Below, piece after piece: positions 16,326 through 24,090 of a DNA stretch of 48,923 nt (positions are counted from its first letter, which is position 1; each line of letters starts with the position of its first letter). Made by a program: the position numbers and the translations under genes. The stretch is from an uncultured Mucispirillum sp. (GTDB lineage Bacteria > Chrysiogenota > Deferribacteres > Deferribacterales > Mucispirillaceae). The stretch covers positions 1 through 48,923 of the forward strand of contig CALUWI010000017.1 in NCBI GenBank assembly GCA_944324465.1. Reading direction: 5' to 3'. The notes beneath the pieces are model-generated. The model was not told the origin of the DNA. It ran no database searches and was given only the letters and a program-made list of their open reading frames with translations.

Positions 16326-16847
16326 TTATATATGATTTTTTATTTTCTCAGCATTTAATAATATATCATCATCAATATTAAGAACTTCTGCATGATTATT
16401 AAAAAACAGGCTGTTAATATCTTCAGCAAAATCATACCTGCATACAGCAGTAAGCACAGATTTTACAGGCATTTTATTAAATAATTCTGCAAAACCGCCG
16501 CCTTCAAGTTCCAATTTACCTATTTCATCAATAAAAATAATATCATTATTATTCAGTATTGATTTTTCATACTCTCTATATGCAAAATCAAAGCCTTTTT
16601 TATAAAAAGTAAAAGAGCCAAAGGAATAGTTTTCATTACCAGCACATTCATTTTTATCTGCAATAAGCTCTTTTTCATAAGTCAAAAGGGACTTAATAAA
16701 AAAACAATCTCTTTTTCCTTCCTTAAATGTGCCTTCGCATAAAAAACCGCCAGAACTAATACCATCAAAAGCAAGAATATCTTTCAAACTTGATGCATAA
16801 GTAGTTTTGCCGGCATGACGGGCACCTGTAATTATAAAATGCTTCAT
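16326..16847 (-). CDS. P-loop NTPase of THEP1 type
   Basis: The 173-residue protein has a Walker A motif near the start (GARHAGKTT, about 7-15), the FDGISSGGFLCEG strand typical of THEP1-like nucleoside triphosphatases, and Walker B IIFIDEIGKLEL (about 99-110). Such small NTPases hydrolyse NTPs in the cytosol; their physiological role is unclear. Similar P-loop proteins occur next to metal and molybdenum cofactor genes. Here it is embedded in a transporter operon, overlapping the binding-protein gene by 4 bases (ATGA) and lying 9 bases before the permease. It could be a regulator or an accessory to cofactor insertion. The family call is fairly safe; the role is inference. Confidence 0.78.
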   Translation of the reverse strand: MKHFIITGARHAGKTTYASSLKDILAFDGISSGGFLCEGTFKEGKRDCFFIKSLLTYEKELIADKNECAGNENYSFGSFTFYKKGFDFAYREYEKSILNNNDIIFIDEIGKLELEGGGFAELFNKMPVKSVLTAVCRYDFAEDINSLFFNNHAEVLNIDDDILLNAEKIKNHI

Positions 16848-17851
16848 TTGTAATATTTCTCGTAATTTATAAGCCTTTCTGCCATATCATAACTTAAGTC
16901 GTAATGAAAAAATAACTTTATATGCTCCATTAATTCCTTGTGCAAATCTATATCTGCATATTCTGGATAAAGTTTTGATGCAAGATACTGTATAACAAAA
17001 TATTCCATAACAGTTTTCTTTTCCACCCAGCTAAAAGGTTCTTCTGGCACAAAAAGTATATTATTATTTTTTACAGCTTTTATTTTTGCCCATTTTTTAT
17101 CTTTTTTAATATACTCATAAGCTGCTTTTTTACCTATAACTATCACATCAGGGTTATATATGATTAACTGCTCAATAGATATTGTTTCATCAAGCACACT
17201 GCACTTATGCACATATTCTGCACCTGCCAAAATAAGAGAATCAACACATCTTGTTTTTAACCCATTATCGCCAAGTGCTAAATATACCCTTTTCTTATTT
17301 TGCACCCTATCTGTAATTTTTTTAGTATTTTCTATGCTTTTTATGATATATTTATTGATTTCTTCGCTTCTTTTTTCATTATTAAATATTTTACCTAAAA
17401 GGCTGTATATTTTAATATCATCATTAATGGTAGTGCCTTGAATAGATACAAAAGGAATATTGATAGATGCCATATACTCTTTCATTTTATTTATTTCTTT
17501 TTTAGTCTTGCTGCCATCTGCAGCAACAGCAAAAGCTGCATCTATTTTATTTGATAAAAGTACTTCTTTATGGGGATAGTTTCCATTCCCATACCAGCCG
17601 CCTAAAACTTGAAGGTTTTGATACTTTTCTGGTATATATCTTTTCTCGTGGCTGTATAGTGGTGTGTTCCAGCCAGCAATAATATCTGCATCAAAAGAAT
17701 AAAGCATAAAAGTTGTTGGCACTGTAGCTCCCATTACTTTTGACTTATTATCAAGCCTTAAATCTTGTGAAATATCTGCTTCAAAAGTATATCCATTAAA
17801 AGCAGAAAATAATATAAATATGCTTAAAAATAACACCCTTATATATGCCAT
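16844..17851 (-). CDS. Periplasmic substrate-binding protein of a BtuF/FecB/MolA-type importer
   Basis: The protein (335 aa) starts with a Sec signal (MAYIRVLFLSIFILFSAFNGY) and shows the class III binding-protein layout: an N-lobe with VMGATVPTTFMLYSFDADIIAGWN and VLGGWYGNGN, a long backbone helix (NNEKRSEEINKYIIKSIENT), and a C-lobe with RVYLALGDNGLKT, YNPDVIVIGKK and VPEEPFSWVEKK. An in-frame GTG 12 bases upstream exists, but the ATG at 17851 directly starts the signal peptide. It is the first gene of the five-gene operon. In Haemophilus influenzae MolA, a protein of this fold binds molybdate/tungstate; the FmdE neighbour and ModE-like boxes make that cargo plausible here. Iron chelates, cobalamin or nickel remain alternatives. 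Confidence 0.88.
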   Translation of the reverse strand: MAYIRVLFLSIFILFSAFNGYTFEADISQDLRLDNKSKVMGATVPTTFMLYSFDADIIAGWNTPLYSHEKRYIPEKYQNLQVLGGWYGNGNYPHKEVLLSNKIDAAFAVAADGSKTKKEINKMKEYMASINIPFVSIQGTTINDDIKIYSLLGKIFNNEKRSEEINKYIIKSIENTKKITDRVQNKKRVYLALGDNGLKTRCVDSLILAGAEYVHKCSVLDETISIEQLIIYNPDVIVIGKKAAYEYIKKDKKWAKIKAVKNNNILFVPEEPFSWVEKKTVMEYFVIQYLASKLYPEYADIDLHKELMEHIKLFFHYDLSYDMAERLINYEKYYK

Positions 17852-17944
17852 AACTACCACCACTCTATTTCATTATATAATACTATATATAATAGAGAAT
17901 AGAAATTCAAGTATATTTTATAATATTTAATAATAATTTTTATA

Positions 17945-17972
17945 TTCGTTATATATTTTATTATATATTAAA
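17945..17972. promoter_or_regulatory. ModE-like operator upstream of the binding-protein gene
   Basis: TTCGTTATATA, six bases, then TATATATTAAA. The left half matches the ModE half site ATCGTTATATA at 10 of 11 positions and the right half matches TATATAACGAT at 7 of 11, with the spacer length known for ModE. It lies about 95 bases upstream of the start at 17851. Composition bias makes the TATATA part cheap; the CGTTATATA core is the informative part. Confidence 0.45.
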
Positions 17973-18077
17973 ACTCACCACTAAAAGCTATGCTGTAAGT
18001 TCTGAAAGTTATAAAAATATTAAAACAGCATAATTGGCATATAAAAACATCTATTTAACTACAATAAATCTATATAC

Positions 18078-18109
18078 TTTTTATTATATATTTTTTTATA
18101 TAATAAAAA
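18078..18109. promoter_or_regulatory. Perfect 13-6-13 inverted repeat upstream of the FmdE gene
   Basis: TTTTTATTATATA, six T residues, TATATAATAAAAA is a perfect inverted repeat of 13-base arms. The inner TTATATA/TATATAA part and the six-base spacer equal those of a ModE operator, but the outer CG bases are absent. It lies 68 bases upstream of the start at 18177. The rest of the 325-base gap 17852-18176 is AT-rich, carries the two divergent promoters and holds no gene I can support. Confidence 0.4.
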
Positions 18110-18176
18110 TATTTGATTTTACTAAAAAATAAGTGTATATTATATTGTTAACTATATAATGCAAGAAAGGTGTAAG

Positions 18177-18731
18177 ATGGTAACTTACGAAGAAGATTTA
18201 GAAAAAGCTGCAGCTTATCACGGTCATTTATGCAGCGGCCAAATCCTTGGCGTTAGAATGGCAAGACTTGGTTTAGAAGTTATGGGACTTGCTGACAGAG
18301 ACCCTAAAAAAATGCGTGATTTGCTTGTATTTGTAGAATCAGACAGATGTGCAACAGATGCTGCCTATGTGGTAACTGGTGCAACTATGGGCAGAAGAAG
18401 AATGAAATACAAAGATTACGGTAAAATGGCTATGTCTTTTTATTACATTCCTACAAAAAAAGCTGTGAGAATTAAACCTATTAATGAAGACAGACCACCA
18501 GAAGGGGCAGACTTAAAAGAATTCTGGGCAAAATATACTGATGAAGAACTTTTTAAATGGGAAAATGTAGAAATCATTGTTGATGAAAATGATTTGCCAG
18601 GTAAACCAAGAGACCATGCAGTATGCTGCATATGCGGCGAAAGAATATTAGACGGCAGGCAGGTAGAAGTTAACGGCGAAATAAAATGCAGAGCATGTGC
18701 TAACGGTGCATATTATAAAGTAATAGACTAA
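18177..18731 (+). CDS. FmdE-like protein with C-terminal zinc finger
   Basis: FmdE was first seen as a gene product linked to molybdenum formylmethanofuran dehydrogenase; its biochemical role is not settled. The protein (184 aa) has the family motif AAYHGHLCSGQILGVRMA (about residues 10-27; His and Cys are likely metal ligands), VESDRCATDAAYVVTGATMG, and a C-terminal zinc-ribbon-like module with CCICGERI and CRACANGAYY. I chose ATG 18177 over an in-frame ATG 18 bases upstream because AAAGG lies 6 bases before it. It is divergent from the ABC operon and 8 bases ahead of a DUF364 gene. It probably serves metal or molybdopterin-metal handling in the cytoplasm; that is inference from family and context. 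Confidence 0.85.
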   Translation: MVTYEEDLEKAAAYHGHLCSGQILGVRMARLGLEVMGLADRDPKKMRDLLVFVESDRCATDAAYVVTGATMGRRRMKYKDYGKMAMSFYYIPTKKAVRIKPINEDRPPEGADLKEFWAKYTDEELFKWENVEIIVDENDLPGKPRDHAVCCICGERILDGRQVEVNGEIKCRACANGAYYKVID

Positions 18732-18739
18732 GGTGCAAA

Positions 18740-19495
18740 ATGGATAAATGGAAAGTATATGATGAATTAATAGAAAATATTGAAGATAATTACAGTGTGG
18801 AATACTGCTTTGTAAGCCCTCACTGGGTTGGAGTTAAAAGCCAAATGGGGCTTGGGCTTGCTATGCGTATGTCTGATAGCCCTATAGTTACAAAACTTAC
18901 TGGTAATATGAAAGGAATGAAGTTAAAAGATTTGGCAGCTTATGCAAAATCATGGGATTTTCATGAAGCATCTATCGGTATGGCTGCTCTTAACTCATAT
19001 TATAACGGGAAAAATAACAACTCTCTTAAAAATATTAATGAAAGCACATCTAATTTAAGTATTTTTGACTTAATAAAAGATAAAGTGCAGGGTAAAAAAG
19101 TAACTATTGTAGGTCATTTTCCAAATATTGAAAAATTAAGAGAAATATGCCAGTTAACTATTTTAGAGCGTAAGCCTGATTTAGCAAGGTTTGATTTACC
19201 AGACCCAGCATGTGAATATGTTTTACCTGAGCAGGATTATCTTTTTACTACAGCAGTTACTTTAATAAATAAAACTCTGCCAAGGCTTTTAGAACTTTCA
19301 AAAAATGCTAAAACTTATCTTGTAGGTCCAACAACTCCACTTACTGATATTATGATAAACTACGGCATAGAATGTCTTTCAGGCTCTATTGTACTGGAAG
19401 AAGAAAAAGCAAAAGATTTATTTTTAGAAGGTGCAATACTGCAGGCTGTTATTAAAAATAAATACATTAAAATGGTTAATATTTTAAAACCTTAA
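18740..19495 (+). CDS. DUF364 family protein (putative heavy-metal chelation)
   Basis: The 251-residue protein fits the DUF4213-DUF364 family. The N-terminal third (about 1-95) has WVGVKSQMGLGLAMRM, and KDLAAYAKSWDFHEASIGMAALNSYYN, the usual DUF4213 features. The second part is Rossmann-like: VTIVGHFPNIEKLREIC, LERKP, LPEQDYLFTTAVTLINKTLPRLLEL, and YLVGPTTPLTDIM. Family members are proposed to bind heavy metals or a metal chelate; none of this is proven in detail. AGGTG precedes the ATG, 8 bases after the FmdE gene, so the two are one operon. Its last 4 bases overlap the end of the convergent receptor gene. It likely processes whatever the adjacent transporter imports. Confidence 0.82.
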   Translation: MDKWKVYDELIENIEDNYSVEYCFVSPHWVGVKSQMGLGLAMRMSDSPIVTKLTGNMKGMKLKDLAAYAKSWDFHEASIGMAALNSYYNGKNNNSLKNINESTSNLSIFDLIKDKVQGKKVTIVGHFPNIEKLREICQLTILERKPDLARFDLPDPACEYVLPEQDYLFTTAVTLINKTLPRLLELSKNAKTYLVGPTTPLTDIMINYGIECLSGSIVLEEEKAKDLFLEGAILQAVIKNKYIKMVNILKP

Positions 19496-21504
19496 ATTTT
19501 AGCTGTTAAAGACAAGGTATAGCTTCTACCCTTTAATGGGTAGTGCTGCCTTGTTTCATATAAAGTATCTGTAATATTTCTTACTGCAAAATCTATCTGA
19601 AAATGCTCGTTTATGAAAAAATTAACATTTAAATGTGCCAAAAAATAACCATCTAATTTATTTATACCATAAATATCTGCATACCTTGATGTGTTATATT
19701 CCACAACTGGAGTTATTGCAATATACTCACATGGTGTGATTTTTATATATGCTTTACCTGTAAAAAGCGGATAATATGTCATCACTTCTGCTTTTGACTG
19801 GCTTTTATCTATGTTGTAAGCATTAACTGATAAATTTATCCCAAGTTCTGCATAATCTAAAATGTAAATATTTGATAAAAGCTCAAAGCCGTATAATGAT
19901 ACTTTATCTAAATTCATAAGATAATCAACCTGAGTAGCAGGCAGAACTGGGTTTGGAACACGCATAACCACCATTTTATCTGATACACTGCTGTAATATA
20001 AAGCTGATTCAATATAGAGCATATTAAATAATGACCCTTTATATCCAAGCTCCACATGGTCTGCTGTTTCCGGCTTTAAGTTAGGGTTTGGCAGATTTTC
20101 CCCAAGCTGTGTAGAATACCTGTCACTCATTGTAGGAAACTGGTTTCTTCTTGCATATGTTAAGTATAAATTATTATCATCAATAAATTCATAAAATATA
20201 CCAAGCTGACCTGCAAATAAAAACCTGTTTGCTGCATCTACATTGTATGATGATAAACCGAGTTTATTATTAAAACTGTTTTCTTTACTGTAAAAATTAG
20301 ATGGTACTAAGCCGTCAAACCCTAATGTTCCAGAAATTGTAAGTCTGTCTAAGGGCTTATAATCATATTCTACACCAAAAGACATCTTGTTTTCTGTAAC
20401 ATTTATATCTTCTTCTGTGCCTAAACTGTCTTCGCTGTAACCAATATGATTATCCTGCCTGTAAGTAATGGCTGATTTTATAATATGTTCATCTGTAATA
20501 TCATAACTGCCGTTTATACTGAATCCTGCAGCATATTCATCATATATGCTTGTACGGTATGGTGAATCATAATCAACATGAATAAGGCTTGAATACATAC
20601 TCATAGAATTATCATAAGTATCATAAAAAGCTAAAAAGTTCAGCTTTAATTTATTTTTATCATATTTTCCATGCAGGGATACACTTTGATGATAATCATA
20701 ATTCCAGCCCCATAATGAATATACAGAGCTGACTTCTGGGCTTACCATTCCTTTATCTACATCGCTGTAAATATATGTAAGCCATATATCAAGGCCATCA
20801 ATTGGTGTTGTACCTGCTATTAATGTATTTTTTATATCATTTCTGTCAGAAAAAAGTCTGTTTCTGTCTTTTTGAATACTTCCCTGCATAGGCTTATAAC
20901 TTTTTGGAAGCAGGTAATGGTCTATCTCTCTGTACTGCAGAGTATATTTAAAGTAAAACTTAGAAGTTTTAGAACCAATGCTTACAATATTATAAACTGA
21001 TGAAAAATCAAAATTATCATCATTTTCTATGGTTGTTTTAACAAATCCTTCAAACTTTTCTTTTGGTTTTGCAAGAGTTAAAAGTACTGCTCCGCCCATA
21101 CCATTATTACCAGAAAGCATAGATGAATAACCTTTCTGTACTGTAACAGATTCTGTATCACCTAAAAGCATAGATGCACTGTCACCTAACCCATTATACG
21201 GGTTTAATGTAGATATACCGTCTATTATTACAGGTATTGCAGAGCTTGAAAACCCTCTTATTTTAAATGTGGTATCCCCTCTTGCTCCACCCTCATCAAG
21301 CATAACGCCGGGGCTGAATGTTAATGCATCAGATAATGAATATACATTCATATTCTGTAAATCTTCCTGCATTATAGTCTGACCTTTCTCTTTTGTTTTA
21401 GTATCTGTAACGATAATAGTATCAGTTTCCACCTGCTCAACATCTTCTGCATAGCTGATACCAAAAGCAAAAATAATAAAACAAAAAATAAAGTATTTTG
21501 TCAT
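19492..21504 (-). CDS. TonB-dependent outer-membrane receptor, probable metal or metal-chelate
   Basis: The 670-residue protein has a signal peptide (about 1-19), a plug domain (about 25-145) with MNVYSLSDALTFSPGVML, FKIRGFSSSAIPVIIDGISTL and ESVTVQKGYSSMLSGNNGMGG, and a beta-barrel with NPNLKPETADHVELGYKG and a C-terminal YTLSLTAKI strand. This is the BtuB/FepA-like layout. It is preceded on the same strand by an FN3 lipoprotein gene and flanked by the ABC/TonB and FmdE/DUF364 genes, so I assign it to that uptake system. GGAG lies 5 bases before the ATG, squeezed just behind a strong hairpin at 21516-21544. Cobalamin or siderophore receptors are alternatives; no cobalamin riboswitch was seen. 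Confidence 0.86.
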   Translation of the reverse strand: MTKYFIFCFIIFAFGISYAEDVEQVETDTIIVTDTKTKEKGQTIMQEDLQNMNVYSLSDALTFSPGVMLDEGGARGDTTFKIRGFSSSAIPVIIDGISTLNPYNGLGDSASMLLGDTESVTVQKGYSSMLSGNNGMGGAVLLTLAKPKEKFEGFVKTTIENDDNFDFSSVYNIVSIGSKTSKFYFKYTLQYREIDHYLLPKSYKPMQGSIQKDRNRLFSDRNDIKNTLIAGTTPIDGLDIWLTYIYSDVDKGMVSPEVSSVYSLWGWNYDYHQSVSLHGKYDKNKLKLNFLAFYDTYDNSMSMYSSLIHVDYDSPYRTSIYDEYAAGFSINGSYDITDEHIIKSAITYRQDNHIGYSEDSLGTEEDINVTENKMSFGVEYDYKPLDRLTISGTLGFDGLVPSNFYSKENSFNNKLGLSSYNVDAANRFLFAGQLGIFYEFIDDNNLYLTYARRNQFPTMSDRYSTQLGENLPNPNLKPETADHVELGYKGSLFNMLYIESALYYSSVSDKMVVMRVPNPVLPATQVDYLMNLDKVSLYGFELLSNIYILDYAELGINLSVNAYNIDKSQSKAEVMTYYPLFTGKAYIKITPCEYIAITPVVEYNTSRYADIYGINKLDGYFLAHLNVNFFINEHFQIDFAVRNITDTLYETRQHYPLKGRSYTLSLTAKI

Positions 21505-21515
21505 ACATGCTCCAA

Positions 21516-21544
21516 AAAGGGAAAGGATTAAACCCTTTCCCTTT
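21516..21544 (-). terminator. Terminator or attenuator between lipoprotein and receptor genes
   Basis: An 11-bp perfect stem (AAAGGGAAAGG with CCTTTCCCTTT, 7-base loop) is followed on the minus strand by a run of T residues and directly by the Shine-Dalgarno sequence of the receptor gene. It lies 18 bases past the lipoprotein stop. No room for a separate promoter is left before the receptor start, so partial read-through seems required. Confidence 0.75.
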
Positions 21545-21562
21545 ATATTAATATTTTACTGA

Positions 21563-23773
21563 TTAATTTCCTGCATTAAAATCATTTGCAGTATTTCCAG
21601 GCACTCCGCCATACAATTTTATTCTGCCGTCTAAATATGGGGAAATGCTGTTTTTATATGCAATATATTCTGCAACAGCTTTAAGCATTGTAACAGGCTG
21701 ATTATTTTCATCTAATACTGGAGTTACTGTTTTGCCTAAAAATGCTACATACATTTCTTTTGCAGTTTTAGTTGTTGTAATAACTGTATACTGTTTATCA
21801 CCTGCTACTGCCTGACCGTTAATTAATAAACTGCCTTGCTGAATTCTGCCTCTTTTATACCCCATAACACTTGTTTCTGTAGGGTTGCCTGATTCTGGGT
21901 TAGCCTGTTCGTAAGTTAAAAGATAACAGCCTTTAGGGTCATTAACAGCATCATATAAAGCACCAGTTTCGCTGTCTATCCCTGTAGATTTATTAACAGT
22001 TGCACAGTTTGTATCAAACCTTGTATTAAATTCATCAATACTGTATGGCAGATATTCTATTGCATAGCGTACTTCACTTGATGGTAAACCCCACCATTTG
22101 CCGTTATATGTTGTGCCGCCTGAACCGCCGTAATGGTTATTTCTGTAAACTGATGCAGCCTGCCCAAAAAGTGTTTTTGTATATGGGTTTGAGCTGTCCC
22201 CTACTGCTGGATATAAATTTAAATCAAGGCTGTAATCTGCATCTATAATTAAATCTGAGCCGTTTAATGTTACATAAACTAATGTGTCATCTAAATAATC
22301 AGAAGTAATTACAGTTTGTAAAAATGCTGGTGTAATAGTCTGGTTTGCTTGTATTCCCTGACCTATCATATCACCTATAAGCCATGCAAAATCTGGGTTT
22401 ATATCAGTCATTTCTGAACCATACCATTTTACTGCATCTGCAAACATATTGCCCAGAGCTGTTTCTTTACCACGAACTAATCTGTCAGTATTTGGTCTGC
22501 CACCTGCATTAAAGTTTGTACTTATTCGCCAGAAATCACTGTGCGGCACATCTTCTGCATATATAAAATCACCTGCTGCTGTACCTAAATACTGGTTTAA
22601 GTCATTTAAATCAATTGGAGTATATACAGGTGTAACACTTACAGCATCACTTTCTATCCATACTCCATTTGTGCTTGAATTTGCCGCACGAAGTTTAATG
22701 TAATATGTCATATCATTTTCAAGGCCGCTTATAATAGATGATGCCTTGTCTTGAGTATATGGAATAGATGAATCTATCCATGTATAATTTGTGCCATCAA
22801 GAGAATATCCTGCCTGATAATCTGATACAGAAGCATCTCCAAAAGACACTGTATTAAATGAAAACTCTGCCCTTTTATTTTTGCCATGCATACTGCTGCT
22901 TTCTATTACTGGTTTTGCTGGAGCCTGAACAGCAGCTTTTCCCTGCATAAGTGCTTTATCTTCTGCTGAGGAAAAAATATCTTTTCCAAACACTTTCCAT
23001 GTACTTACACTATCAGCATCTAAAAAGCCGTTTGCATTATGGGAAACTATACATACTGTATGATTTGAGCCCTCATATAAATCAGTATTATTTGCAAGTT
23101 CTATAATATAATGGTCAGAATTTAAAGAAAAAGCCGGAGTCCATTTGTTATACTGCCCTGCTTTTGACGGACAGTCATCAATATGCACTGCATAAAGCTC
23201 ACCCTGTTTTTTAGTCCATGAAATACGAAGATGTTTATCTCCCTGCTGAACTTGTACATTTTCAATCTGACTTGGTAATGGTATTGGTGTAGATTTTACA
23301 GAAGTATAATTAGACTGACCATATCCGCATCTTGCAAAATTAGACCTTATCCATATAGTATATTCCACATTATCCTGTAAATCAGCATAATATAAAAATG
23401 GAAACCCTTCTGCACTGTCTGCTTCGCTTTGAGATTTTTTTACAGCAAACCTTATAAGCAGACTATCATTTGGTTCAACTGTGCCTAAGTCTAATGCATT
23501 ATTAATATTATCATCTTTACCTATCTTAACATCATAATAAGGAAGACATGCATCCGTTTCTTCTGCACCTATTCCACTTACTCTGTTAAACTGAACAGTA
23601 ATTCTTTCATGAAGTGCTGTTGGTGAAACATCTAAAGGATAATAAGATGAAACATCAAGACCGCCATTGCCTGATGATTTACTGTCCTGTTCACTGCAGG
23701 CAGCAAGCAATGCCGTCATCATTATAAGTAAAAATAAAATTTTTACATTGGCTAAAGAGAAATTCTTTTTCAT
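21563..23773 (-). CDS. Lipoprotein with FN3 domains and 5'-nucleotidase C-terminal-like domain
   Basis: The 736-residue protein has a lipoprotein signal (lipobox LLAAC, Cys at about 26). Two fibronectin type III-like regions follow (about 165-265 and 285-385; e.g. IENVQVQQGDKHLRISWTKK and SGLENDMTYYIKLRAANS). Residues about 425-725 resemble the C-terminal domain of periplasmic 5'-nucleotidases: ALGNMFADAVKWYG, PDFAWLIGDMIGQGI, LDDTLVYVTLNGSDLI, and YTVITTTKTAKEMY. The N-terminal metallophosphatase domain that normally carries the active site is missing, so nucleotidase activity is unlikely; ligand binding is more likely. It is the gene directly before the TonB receptor and has ModE-like boxes upstream, suggesting a surface or periplasmic helper of the receptor. 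Confidence 0.78.
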   Translation of the reverse strand: MKKNFSLANVKILFLLIMMTALLAACSEQDSKSSGNGGLDVSSYYPLDVSPTALHERITVQFNRVSGIGAEETDACLPYYDVKIGKDDNINNALDLGTVEPNDSLLIRFAVKKSQSEADSAEGFPFLYYADLQDNVEYTIWIRSNFARCGYGQSNYTSVKSTPIPLPSQIENVQVQQGDKHLRISWTKKQGELYAVHIDDCPSKAGQYNKWTPAFSLNSDHYIIELANNTDLYEGSNHTVCIVSHNANGFLDADSVSTWKVFGKDIFSSAEDKALMQGKAAVQAPAKPVIESSSMHGKNKRAEFSFNTVSFGDASVSDYQAGYSLDGTNYTWIDSSIPYTQDKASSIISGLENDMTYYIKLRAANSSTNGVWIESDAVSVTPVYTPIDLNDLNQYLGTAAGDFIYAEDVPHSDFWRISTNFNAGGRPNTDRLVRGKETALGNMFADAVKWYGSEMTDINPDFAWLIGDMIGQGIQANQTITPAFLQTVITSDYLDDTLVYVTLNGSDLIIDADYSLDLNLYPAVGDSSNPYTKTLFGQAASVYRNNHYGGSGGTTYNGKWWGLPSSEVRYAIEYLPYSIDEFNTRFDTNCATVNKSTGIDSETGALYDAVNDPKGCYLLTYEQANPESGNPTETSVMGYKRGRIQQGSLLINGQAVAGDKQYTVITTTKTAKEMYVAFLGKTVTPVLDENNQPVTMLKAVAEYIAYKNSISPYLDGRIKLYGGVPGNTANDFNAGN

Positions 23774-23794
23774 ATACCACTCCTTTTATTATTT

Positions 23795-23822
23795 ATCGTT
23801 ATATTTATTAATATATAATAAA
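23795..23822. promoter_or_regulatory. ModE-like operator upstream of the FN3 lipoprotein gene
   Basis: ATCGTTATATT, six bases, TATATAATAAA. The left half matches the ModE half site ATCGTTATATA at 10 of 11 positions, the right half matches TATATAACGAT at 8 of 11, and the spacer fits. It begins 22 bases before the lipoprotein start, a position where a bound repressor would block transcription. Confidence 0.5.
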
Positions 23823-23860
23823 ATAAAAGTCAATAATTAATTATATCAATAATATTAACA

Positions 23861-23887
23861 ATCGTTATTATTTTTTTATATAATGAA
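23861..23887. promoter_or_regulatory. Second ModE-like sequence in the same control region
   Basis: ATCGTTATTAT, five bases, TATATAATGAA. The ATCGTTAT octamer repeats that of the site at 23795 and the right half matches TATATAACGAT at 9 of 11 positions. The 317-base gap 23774-24090 holds both sites and the divergent promoter of the DcuC-like gene; I see no gene in it. Confidence 0.4.
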
Positions 23888-24090
23888 GTCTTATATATCA
23901 AAAAGTACTTAAAATTATCACAAACACATTTAAATTAAAAATTATAAATATATTATAACACTGTTTTTATTAAATATATAATTATTTATCAAATATTTAT
24001 ACTAAATCATATAAAATAATAAAAACATTTTTCTTTACAAATTAGTATTTTAATATTATCATTTTATATAAAATTGTTTTGGAGGATAAT

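Noticed and set aside
23774-24090. Possible cobalamin or other riboswitch ahead of the lipoprotein/receptor genes
   Set aside because: No B12-box-like or other conserved riboswitch core is seen; the region is short, AT-rich and better explained by operator-like inverted sequences.
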